Assembly (NCBI GenBank): GCA_016875515.1 | Contig: VGRA01000099.1 | Location: 1-7,976, forward strand | Length of the DNA stretch: 7,976 bases | Direction: 5' to 3' | Source: Deltaproteobacteria bacterium | GTDB taxonomy: Bacteria > Myxococcota > Myxococcia > Myxococcales > Myxococcaceae | In this document: in pieces, positions 1 through 6,241 of the stretch | Layout: every line of letters begins with the position of its first letter | How positions within the stretch are numbered: the first letter of the stretch is position 1 | Position numbers and translations under genes: made by a program | Notes under the pieces: generated by a model | The model's database searches: none | What the model was told of the DNA's origin: nothing | Seen by the model: the letters and a program-made list of their open reading frames with translations, nothing else

Positions 1-916
1 CGCCGCGGTCCAGCACGGCCTCGGGGTCCTCGTCGTAGTCCACGTTCACCAGCGTCCGGTGGCGGGCAATGTCCTCGCGGAAGATTTCCGTGATGGACTC
101 CTTCACGTACCGCGTCCCGAAGCCCACGCGCGGAGAGGCGTCCCGTCGGTGCAGCGTCTCGCTCCGCGTATCCACCGACTGCTGGAAGAGCGCAATGCGC
201 GTCTCCGCCCACAGCCGCTTGCCGAACAGCAGCGGCGAGTTGGCGGCCACGGACAAGAGCGGCCCCGCCAGCACCTGCGCCAGGTTGTACTGCCGGGCGA
301 ACGCGTCCGCGTCCACCTGCAGGTGCACCTGGAAGGAGGAGTTGCAGGCCTCCACCATCACCGAGTCATGGGCGAAGACCAGCTCGTCCTGCCCCTTGAT
401 GGAGATTTCGAAGTCGCTGCCGCGCAGCGCGTGCACCGCCTTGCTGAGCGCCAGGTAGCGCGGGCTGGGCACCATGTTGTCCAGCCCCAGGTGCGCCTTG
501 CGGATGGTGGGCAGGATGCCCATCAGCGCGGCGTGGTAGCCGATCTGCTCGGCGGCCACCCGCGTCTTGTCCACCAGCCCCTGCAGCTGCTTCTCCATGC
601 GGGAGAAGCTGTCCCCCTCGAGGTGCTGCGGGTCCCCGTTCACCTCCAGCTGGAACAGCCCCAGCTCGGTGGTGAAGTGCGGGTCCTTGAGCGCCTCCAG
701 CATCTTCAGCGCGGCGGGGGCGGGCTGGTAGGCGCCGTCCGTCAGGAACATCTCCAGCTCGGAGCCCACGCGGCGCACCCCGCGCTCGAAGCGCCCCTCG
801 GCGAGCATCTGCTCCAGGGCCCGGAGGTCCGAGAGCATGGCGCGGACGAACGCGCGCCGGTCCTTTCCGGTGTGAACGGACGTCTCGACCTGCTTGTGCT
901 CCCGCGTGTCGGCCAC
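1..916 (-). CDS. GCS2-family glutamate-cysteine ligase-like carboxylate-amine ligase (partial, C-terminus beyond window)
   Basis: The first 305 residues are visible, from a GTG start at 916-914; the gene runs off the left edge without a stop. Seen: a GxExE motif (G51-S-E-L-E55), then a strand ending L-E91-V-N93, and N192-S-S-F-Q-V-H198. Known: these match the glutamine-synthetase-fold GCS2 family (gamma-glutamylcysteine ligase, YbdK-like carboxylate-amine ligases), where the acidic residues bind Mg-ATP. The reaction is ATP-dependent amide formation through an acyl phosphate; the true substrate pair cannot be read here. No signal peptide, so probably cytosolic. The start is the only candidate after the in-frame TGA of the upstream gene, 21 bases away, and AGGGGG (926-921) lies 4 bases before it. 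Some longer relatives carry extra C-terminal domains such as CBS pairs; whether this one does is not visible. Family fairly sure, substrate unknown. Confidence 0.85.
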   Translation of the reverse strand, partial: MADTREHKQVETSVHTGKDRRAFVRAMLSDLRALEQMLAEGRFERGVRRVGSELEMFLTDGAYQPAPAALKMLEALKDPHFTTELGLFQLEVNGDPQHLEGDSFSRMEKQLQGLVDKTRVAAEQIGYHAALMGILPTIRKAHLGLDNMVPSPRYLALSKAVHALRGSDFEISIKGQDELVFAHDSVMVEACNSSFQVHLQVDADAFARQYNLAQVLAGPLLSVAANSPLLFGKRLWAETRIALFQQSVDTRSETLHRRDASPRVGFGTRYVKESITEIFREDIARHRTLVNVDYDEDPEAVLDRG

Positions 917-937
917 GAAACCCCCTGAAGGAAAAGC

Positions 938-1672
938 TCAGCCCACCATCTCGGACAGGTACTTCGGGAGCATCTCACGCCAGGTGACCCAGTCGTGGGG
1001 TGTCTGCTTGCCCCAGCTGTCCACCCGGTTGGGAATCCGTTGGGCACCGAGCGCCCGGGCCAGCGCCCAGGACTCGGAGATGTCCTCCGCGCGACCTTCC
1101 CCGGACGGCATCAGCACGAAGCGCGTCCGCAGCTTGTCCAGGTGCGGCCCGGACAGCGAGTGGGCAAAGGCGAGCGGCGAGGAGACGAAGTAGTCCTGCG
1201 TGAAGTGGTCCGTCTTGAAGAAGCGCCGCAAGTCGTAGGTGCCGGACATGGCAATGGCCGCGCGGAAGACGTCCGGGAAGCGGCACACCATGGCCGACGC
1301 ATGGAAGGCCCCAATGGAGGCCCCCGCCGCAATCACCTCCACGTCCGCGTCCCGGCAGTCCATCCGGATGGCGGGGATGGCCTCGTACCGGACGTACTGG
1401 TGGTACTGGTTCAGCACCCACTGGCGGTGCTGCGGCGAGCCCTCCTGTTCAATCATGGCCTTGCCGGCCACGTTGTCGCAGGAATAGACGCGGATGCGCC
1501 CCCCGTCGATGAGGGGTCCGAGCACCTTCATCATCAGGAAGCGCTCCACCTCCTCCGCGTCCCCGCCCGCGGTGGGGAAGAGGAGGACCGGGACGCCGCC
1601 GTGGCCCCAGCGCACCATCTTCACGGCGCGCTGCAGCCGCTCCGAGTTCCATTGCCCGACCAGCTTGTTCAT
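938..1672 (-). CDS. short alpha/beta-hydrolase, esterase (PF00756-like) family
   Basis: 244 residues, ATG at 1672-1670, TGA at 940-938. Seen: a nucleophile elbow G117-A-S119-I-G121 preceded by hydrophobic strand V-E-V-I-A-A, a late histidine in T-P-H226-D-W, and acidic residues E192, E196 and D197 between them in the expected order Ser-acid-His. Known: this layout fits the putative esterase/enterochelin-esterase clan of serine hydrolases, which cleave esters or amides or transfer acyl groups. It lacks any N-terminal extra domain and any signal peptide, so it is probably cytosolic. The ATG overlaps the stop of the upstream ATP-grasp gene by four bases (ATGA), and GGAG stands 8 bases before it, which together favour this start over the longer open frame that continues upstream inside the neighbour. 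It is followed 21 bases later by the GCS2 ligase. Its substrate is unknown; release or editing of a ligase product is an inference. Confidence 0.88.
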   Translation of the reverse strand: MNKLVGQWNSERLQRAVKMVRWGHGGVPVLLFPTAGGDAEEVERFLMMKVLGPLIDGGRIRVYSCDNVAGKAMIEQEGSPQHRQWVLNQYHQYVRYEAIPAIRMDCRDADVEVIAAGASIGAFHASAMVCRFPDVFRAAIAMSGTYDLRRFFKTDHFTQDYFVSSPLAFAHSLSGPHLDKLRTRFVLMPSGEGRAEDISESWALARALGAQRIPNRVDSWGKQTPHDWVTWREMLPKYLSEMVG

Positions 1673-2916
1673 GCCTTCTGCTCCGCGCGCCAGTGCTGGA
1701 TGCGCTTCCAGAACAACTCGGTGAACTGCTCTACTTCGTGTGCCGGGAAGAGCGCGGCCACCTTCTTGCGGACGGCGTCCTTCGCCTCCTGCGTGCCGAA
1801 GAACTCCCACGCCACCTCGTCCAAATGGGAGAGGTGCTTCTGGCAGAACTCCTCGAACTTGTCGGCCTCCAGCCGCTTCCGGGCGATGCGGCCGTACTCG
1901 GCCAGCTTCTCCTCGTAGCTGCGGTCCGTGGCGGCCACCTCGTAGTAGGGCTCCCAGTCCAGCGTCTTGCGCATCTTGCGCTGGGTGGTGGCGCAGTAGA
2001 TGGACCAGCGCAGGTAGGACTTCACCAGCCAGGGGAAGTGGTAGTGCAGGGACGTCACCTGCGAGTCCGGGCACGGGTTGGCGAAGTCAATGGGGTACCA
2101 GGTGCCGTCCGCCCCGCGCAGCGACTCGCAGGAGTTGAACTCCCAGCCGAAGAAGGTGTTGATGGTGAGCAGCGTGTCCTCCAGCAGCTGCCGCTCCTTC
2201 GGGGTGAGGAACTCCTCCTCCCGCTTCATGGTGTAGCGGTCGTGCAGCGGGGCGTCCGGGTCGTACAGCACCGCGTGGGACTGCGGGCCGAAGCCCACCA
2301 TGCGCACGAAGCGGTCGAACGGGTGCACGGCGGCCTGCAGGTGCATCACCTGGGTGCCGGACTTCTCGTAGTTGGCGCGCAGGGACTTCTCGTCCGCGAC
2401 GCGGCTCACCGCCCGCCAGCCCCCGCCATCGTACGGCTTCATGAAGTGGGGGTAGCCCACCTGCTCGCCCACCTTCCCCAGGTCGAACAGCCTGGCGTAC
2501 TGGCGCAGGGTGGCGCGCACGTCCACCTGCTCGGGGGTGTAGGCCTTCGGCGGCACCATCCAGGTCTCCGGGATGGGCATGCCCAGCGCCATCATGGCCG
2601 CGTAGGAGGTGTGCTTCTCCATGGACTGCACGGACCACGGGTTGTTGAAGACGTACAGGCCGTCCATCAACACGCCCTTTTTTATCCACTCGCGGCTCGT
2701 GTGGTACCAGTGGGTGAGCCGGTCCACCACGACGTCGTACTTGACGTCCTGGCGCAGGTTGAACGGCTCGATGGAGACGCGCTCCACGTTGAAGGAGACG
2801 GTGTCCCCCTTGTGGCGGACGTGGAGGTCCAGCTTCCGCATGATCCCCTCGAAGCAGAGGGGCCAGCAGATGTCCGCGCCGAGCGACAGGCCGATGTTGC
2901 GGGTGACGGGTGCCAA
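1669..2916 (-). CDS. ATP-grasp-like ligase, distinct from the first (RimK/glutathione-synthetase-style)
   Basis: 415 residues from a TTG start to TGA at 1671-1669. Seen: an N-terminal region with the unusual G13-A-D-I-C17-W-P-L-C21 segment; a pre-ATP-grasp stretch V89-F-N-N-P-W followed by K101 and L111-G-M-P-I-P, the pattern preceding ATP-grasp folds; F158-M-K160-P-Y-D-G-G-G166-W as lysine plus glycine-rich loop; and P276-I-D-F-A-N280, resembling the late metal-binding Asp/Asn pair. About 130 further C-terminal residues are helical and charged. Known: ATP-grasp enzymes join a carboxylate to an amine through an acyl phosphate. The acceptor here is unknown. It sits 21 bases after the first esterase gene and overlaps the second by ATGA. 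An A6-G run (2683-2677) in a GC-rich gene is noted under findings. The family call is good at fold level, modest for activity. Confidence 0.82.
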   Translation of the reverse strand: MAPVTRNIGLSLGADICWPLCFEGIMRKLDLHVRHKGDTVSFNVERVSIEPFNLRQDVKYDVVVDRLTHWYHTSREWIKKGVLMDGLYVFNNPWSVQSMEKHTSYAAMMALGMPIPETWMVPPKAYTPEQVDVRATLRQYARLFDLGKVGEQVGYPHFMKPYDGGGWRAVSRVADEKSLRANYEKSGTQVMHLQAAVHPFDRFVRMVGFGPQSHAVLYDPDAPLHDRYTMKREEEFLTPKERQLLEDTLLTINTFFGWEFNSCESLRGADGTWYPIDFANPCPDSQVTSLHYHFPWLVKSYLRWSIYCATTQRKMRKTLDWEPYYEVAATDRSYEEKLAEYGRIARKRLEADKFEEFCQKHLSHLDEVAWEFFGTQEAKDAVRKKVAALFPAHEVEQFTELFWKRIQHWRAEQKA

Positions 2917-2925
2917 GGTGGTGTG

Positions 2926-2932
2926 TCCCTTT
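2926..2932 (-). promoter_or_regulatory. ribosome binding site that decides a TTG start
   Basis: Read on the minus strand the bases are AAAGGGA, 9 bases before the TTG at 2916-2914. The in-frame TAA of the preceding gene lies only 24 bases upstream, and no ATG or GTG occurs between, so TTG is the first credible start. The next in-frame ATG is residue 26, with GAGGGG only 3 bases before it; using it would remove the conserved-looking N-terminal strand and the Cys-Trp-Pro segment. Confidence 0.55.
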
Positions 2933-2937
2933 CGCAG

Positions 2938-4080
2938 TTACTCGTAGACCATCAGCAGCGGACCCGGGAAGAGCCAGGACAACCCCTCCCGCAACCGGTC
3001 ACGCCAGTTCTCCCAGTTGTGCCCGTCCCGCGCCTCCACGTACCGCAGCTCCATGCCGGAGGCCTGCAGCATGGGGATGAGCGAGCGGTTCTCGTAGATG
3101 AGCGACTCGTGCATGCCGCAGCTGATGAAGGCCCGCTCGGAGACCAGCTCGGAGGAGGCGCGGAACCGGTTCATGAAGGCGATGACCGGCTCGAACGCCG
3201 GCCCCCGCTTGTTCTGGTTGCCGATGTCGCTGAACGCGAACGAGCCGGACTGGAGCAGCAGCCGCCCGTAGAAGCCCGGGTAGCGGAAGGCCGTGGACAG
3301 GGACGCCACCCCGCCGAACGAGGCCCCCATCAGGCACCGGCCGCGCGGCTTTCCCACCAGCGGCAGGCGCGACTCCAGGTCCGGGATGCACTCCTCGGTG
3401 ACGAAGCGGGCATGCCGCTCGTGGTCCGCGTACTCCAGGATGCGGTTGGGCGAGTTGCACAGCGCCACCACCAGCCCGGGTATCTCCAGCCGGTGCACCA
3501 GGTTGTCCAGCACCGTCTTGAGGCTGGCGAAGCGCAGGTAGTCCCGCCCGTCGTGGACGAAAAGCAGCGGGTAGCGCCGGGTGGGGCGGAAGCGGGCGGG
3601 CAGGTAGATGGCCAGGTCCCGCCGCTCGCCGAACGCCTTGCTCTCGATGTTCCACTCGATGAGCTTGCCCTGCAGCGCCTCCGGGTCCGGCTGCGCCCAC
3701 TCCGGCAACTCGTAGCCGTGGCCGTGGGCCACCGAGTTGGCGCCGAACGGGTCCGAGGCGCGGTGGGGGTTGAGCGGGTCCTCCATCCACCGGCTATGGC
3801 CGTGTTGCAACACCTCGAACTTGTACTCGATGCGGCTCCCCGGCGGGACGTCCAGCGTCAGGTACCAGAGCTCCGTCCCCGGGAGGCAGTGCAGCGGCTG
3901 GGAGTTGGGCAGGCCGTACACCCAGGACTTCAGGTACACCGCCTCCGCGCCGCCGCGGTAGACGAAGGTGACCTTCGGCCCCTCCACGATGGGGAAGCTG
4001 CGCCCGTGCATGAAGGCGTCCACCGCGCGCCCGTCCGGCCGGGCCCTCTTCAGGGCGTCAATGGCCAGCTCCGCCGTCAT
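2938..4080 (-). CDS. enterochelin esterase-like alpha/beta-hydrolase with N-terminal E-set/CBM48-like region
   Basis: 380 residues, ATG at 4080-4078, TAA at 2940-2938. Seen: residues about 25-125 look like a beta-sandwich of the type placed before enterochelin-esterase domains (V37-T-F-V-Y-R strand, then L71-W-Y-L-T-L-D-V-P and Y87-K-F-E-V, then D101-P-L-N-P, a motif common in such E-set domains). The hydrolase domain covers about 140-375: R169-Y-P-L-L-F-V-H-D-G, nucleophile elbow G252-A-S254-F-G256, a candidate acid E325 in C-G-M-H-E, and catalytic-type H354 in D-G-H-N-W. Known: this combination occurs in Fes/IroD-like esterases and many uncharacterised hydrolases of the PF00756 family. No signal peptide, so probably cytosolic. 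It overlaps the S51-like gene by ATGA. No siderophore genes are present, so enterobactin hydrolysis is not inferred. Confidence 0.9.
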   Translation of the reverse strand: MTAELAIDALKRARPDGRAVDAFMHGRSFPIVEGPKVTFVYRGGAEAVYLKSWVYGLPNSQPLHCLPGTELWYLTLDVPPGSRIEYKFEVLQHGHSRWMEDPLNPHRASDPFGANSVAHGHGYELPEWAQPDPEALQGKLIEWNIESKAFGERRDLAIYLPARFRPTRRYPLLFVHDGRDYLRFASLKTVLDNLVHRLEIPGLVVALCNSPNRILEYADHERHARFVTEECIPDLESRLPLVGKPRGRCLMGASFGGVASLSTAFRYPGFYGRLLLQSGSFAFSDIGNQNKRGPAFEPVIAFMNRFRASSELVSERAFISCGMHESLIYENRSLIPMLQASGMELRYVEARDGHNWENWRDRLREGLSWLFPGPLLMVYE

Positions 4081-5009
4081 GACACCCACTCCTCGGACAC
4101 GCTCCCGTCCTCGCGCAGCCAGTGGCTGCCCTCCGAGTCCGCGAACCAGCGCGGCCCGTCGAAGGAGACGTGGGCGCCGTTGTCCAGCGCAATGCACTTG
4201 AAGGGGGCGTGGCGGCGGGCCAGCCACCCCACGCGCTCGCGGTCCTGCAGCTTCAGCCGGTGGCGCGGCCCCGGCAGGGGCAGGATGCCGGTGTGGAAGC
4301 CCAGGCCGGGTTCCAGCAGCTCCGAGATGCCCTCGCCTTGTGGCGGGTCCTCGTGGAACAGCAGCACGCGCTCCGCCGTCACCATGGCGCCGCCGCCCCA
4401 GGCCACCAGCACCTTGTCCTCCACCAGATCCGAGATGCCGAACAGCCGCAGCCGGTTGAGCAGCACCGCAACGTGGCCCCCGGCAATGGCCAGGATGCGC
4501 GTGCCCTGCAGCAGCCGGGCAATCTCCGCGCGCTGGCGGGCGACGGCGGGGCGCCGCAGCGGCTGCATCCGCTCGTCGAAGTCCCGCCGCAGCCCCTGCA
4601 CCCGGTCCAGGTGGTCCCGGTCCATGGCGCGCATGTACGACATGGACAGCCGCGCCTCGTCCGCCTCCAGGGGGGAGCCGCGGGCGAAGCGGGCAATGTC
4701 CAGCGCCGCGTCCAGCGAGCGGGCCAGCCGCAGCCGGTAGTACTCCTGCCCCGTGCGCAGCGTCTCCTGCAGGGCGCGGTGCTCGGCGCGCAGCTCCGCA
4801 TCCTCGGCGAAGACGCGCTCGGTCCGGCGGTAGAGGTCCAGCGGGACGATGTCCCGTCCCAGCTTCTCCGGAAGCTCCTCCACCTGGCCCTCGTACTCCT
4901 GCCAGCCGGCGGTGATGAGGGCCACGGGGCCGTCCACCTCCAGCGCCCGCACCGCACCGGCGAGCGTGGGCTTCTCCGGGCCCAGCGTCCCGAGCAGCAC
5001 GCCCCTCAC
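4077..5009 (-). CDS. peptidase S51 / class-I glutamine amidotransferase-like protein, nucleophile apparently lost
   Basis: 310 residues, GTG at 5009-5007, TGA at 4079-4077. Seen: an N-terminal strand A30-L-I-T-A-G; then about 100 charged helical residues (roughly 60-165); then I172-L-A-I-A-G-G-H with L-L-N-R-L-R, closely patterned on the S51 GG(N/D)xxxLLxxL signature; V202-A-W204-G-G-G-A-M209 where S51 peptidases have a G-W-S-A-G-A nucleophile elbow; G235-L-G-F then H250; and a terminal A274-L-D-N-G-A-H strand like cyanophycinase and PepE. Known: S51 members (dipeptidase E, cyanophycinase) cleave acidic dipeptides or polymers with a serine nucleophile. Here that position is Gly205, so hydrolysis by the usual mechanism is unlikely. 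At 310 residues it is longer than E. coli PepE (about 229), mostly through the helical insert. It overlaps both neighbours by four bases. Fold call moderate, function unknown. Confidence 0.75.
   Translation of the reverse strand: MRGVLLGTLGPEKPTLAGAVRALEVDGPVALITAGWQEYEGQVEELPEKLGRDIVPLDLYRRTERVFAEDAELRAEHRALQETLRTGQEYYRLRLARSLDAALDIARFARGSPLEADEARLSMSYMRAMDRDHLDRVQGLRRDFDERMQPLRRPAVARQRAEIARLLQGTRILAIAGGHVAVLLNRLRLFGISDLVEDKVLVAWGGGAMVTAERVLLFHEDPPQGEGISELLEPGLGFHTGILPLPGPRHRLKLQDRERVGWLARRHAPFKCIALDNGAHVSFDGPRWFADSEGSHWLREDGSVSEEWVS
4089..4094 (-). promoter_or_regulatory. ribosome binding site for the long esterase gene
   Basis: GAGGAG on the minus strand, 8 bases before the ATG at 4080-4078. 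It decides between this start and an upstream in-frame start at 4227, which would add 49 low-complexity residues entirely overlapping the preceding gene. The site lies inside the end of that gene, consistent with translational coupling through the ATGA overlap. Confidence 0.6.
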
Positions 5010-6235
5010 GAAGGCCTCGCCCGCACCTTCATGTTCTCACCCACGAGCGTCATCATGCGGCGCAGGCCGTCGTAGTCCGGGTGCTTGAAGCGGATCCACG
5101 CGCCTGCCATGTAGCCGGCCTCCACCGGCCCCGTGGGGCTGCCGGGCGGGGGCAGGTGCGCGTCGATGATGAAGTCCCCGAAGGTGCGCTCCACCGCGTC
5201 CCAGCCCTCGTAGCCGGTGACGCGGCCGTCGCACTCGGGGCGCAGCGCGATGAGGCCGGTGGCGAAGCGCCGGGACAGCCGCGCCCCCGGGCGGCCATGC
5301 ACCTGCACGTGGGCCCACTCGCGGTACAGGTCCACGTCGTTGGCCACGTTGTAGAGGTCCCACGTCCGGACGCCGGGCGGGCGGCAGGCAATCTCGGAGA
5401 AGACCAGCCCCTTGGGGCCGATGAACCACTCCATGTGCGTAGCGGTGGTCTCCAGGTCCAGCAGCTGGATGACCTTCTGCCCCATGGCGCGCACGTCCGC
5501 GTAGGCGGGTGCGGAGTCAATGCGGTTGGTGACGGCAATCTGCGGGGAGATCCACCGCGTGCGCATGGACTCCAGCACGCCCGGGTAATAGTGAGAGGCG
5601 AAGTCGTGCACCACGCGGCCGCGGACGGTGAGCGTGTCGTAGAACGCCTCGTGGCCCTCGATGTACTCCTCAACGGCCACCGAGCGCCCGGCGTCCAGCC
5701 CCAGGTTGCGCGCCGCCGCGAGCAGCTGCTCCAGGTTGTTCACCCGCGCGGTGCCGGAGGCCCCCGCGCCGTCGCGCGGCTTGAGGATGAGCGGGAAGCC
5801 CACCTCCTTGGCGAAGTCCACGGCCTCCTGCACGGAGGATGCGCCGGTGGACAGCGCGCAGCGCACGCCGCCCTTGCGCAGCACCTCCTTCATGGCCGGC
5901 TTGTCGCGGCACAGCCAGGACGAGCGGACGGAGGTGCCGGGGATGGAGAGGGCCTCGCGCACGCGCGCCGCGCACATGATGTGCGCCTCCACCACCGCCT
6001 CCATCCTGTCAATGCGCAGCCGGGAGTGGATGAAGCGCGCGGCGCGCAGCACCGCTCCCTCGTTCACCACCGAGTCCACCTGCTCGTAGTGGGTGAGCTG
6101 CTCGCGCAGGTCCGCGGAGAGGGACTCCTTGCTGCCCTCGCCAATGGCGGTGACGGTGGCCCCCACCTCCTTCAGGGCACGGACGAAGTGGCGCTGGTTG
6201 GCGGGGAAACGCGGCTCGATGAAGACGACGTGCAC
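5006..6235 (-). CDS. ATP-grasp carboxylate-amine ligase
   Basis: 409 residues, GTG at 6235-6233, TGA at 5008-5006. Seen: an N-terminal Rossmann-like strand V3-V-F-I-E-P; D111-K-P-A-M-K, the typical helix before the ATP-grasp; P148-L-I-L-K152-P-R-D-G-A-G-A-S-G, lysine plus glycine-rich loop; E189-E-Y-I-E-G-H, the adenine-binding hinge; and H267-M-E269-W followed by F-S-E281-I-A-C-R285-P-P-G, the metal-binding Glu and phosphate-binding Arg. Known: this pattern matches the carbamoyl-phosphate-synthetase-L/L-amino-acid ligase branch (BacD- and DdaF-like), which makes dipeptides and other amides. All core catalytic positions appear present, so it is probably active; substrates are unknown. AAAGG lies 10 bases before the start. 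It begins 6 bases after glgA and overlaps the S51-like gene by GTGA. Confidence 0.92.
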   Translation of the reverse strand: MHVVFIEPRFPANQRHFVRALKEVGATVTAIGEGSKESLSADLREQLTHYEQVDSVVNEGAVLRAARFIHSRLRIDRMEAVVEAHIMCAARVREALSIPGTSVRSSWLCRDKPAMKEVLRKGGVRCALSTGASSVQEAVDFAKEVGFPLILKPRDGAGASGTARVNNLEQLLAAARNLGLDAGRSVAVEEYIEGHEAFYDTLTVRGRVVHDFASHYYPGVLESMRTRWISPQIAVTNRIDSAPAYADVRAMGQKVIQLLDLETTATHMEWFIGPKGLVFSEIACRPPGVRTWDLYNVANDVDLYREWAHVQVHGRPGARLSRRFATGLIALRPECDGRVTGYEGWDAVERTFGDFIIDAHLPPPGSPTGPVEAGYMAGAWIRFKHPDYDGLRRMMTLVGENMKVRARPS

Positions 6236-6241
6236 GTTCGA

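Noticed and set aside
1..2916. A standard glutathione pathway (GshA plus GshB)
   Set aside because: A GCS2 protein next to an ATP-grasp protein invites this, but the second ATP-grasp protein lacks clear GshB motifs, and intervening hydrolases plus another ATP-grasp do not fit simple glutathione synthesis.
917..2937. Two identical 21-base gaps, each after an esterase gene and before a ligase gene
   Set aside because: The gap sequences at 917-937 and 2917-2937 share no similarity, so equal length looks coincidental and not like a duplicated module.
2938..4080. A siderophore (enterobactin-type) esterase
   Set aside because: Fold similarity only; no siderophore synthesis, transport or iron-regulation genes are nearby.
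4081..4227. An N-terminal extension of the long esterase by 49 codons
   Set aside because: It lies wholly inside the S51-like gene and is low complexity; GAGGAG 8 bases before the ATGA overlap supports the shorter form.
1693..4740. A 1015-codon open frame on the plus strand
   Set aside because: It lies antisense to four genes with clear family motifs; its translation is Val/Leu/His/Gln/Arg-rich without domains. Long antisense frames are expected where third positions are nearly all G or C.
4077..6235. Cyanophycin synthetase plus cyanophycinase pair
   Set aside because: The ATP-grasp protein is 409 residues with no Mur-ligase-like half, far shorter than CphA, and the S51-like protein lacks the catalytic serine.
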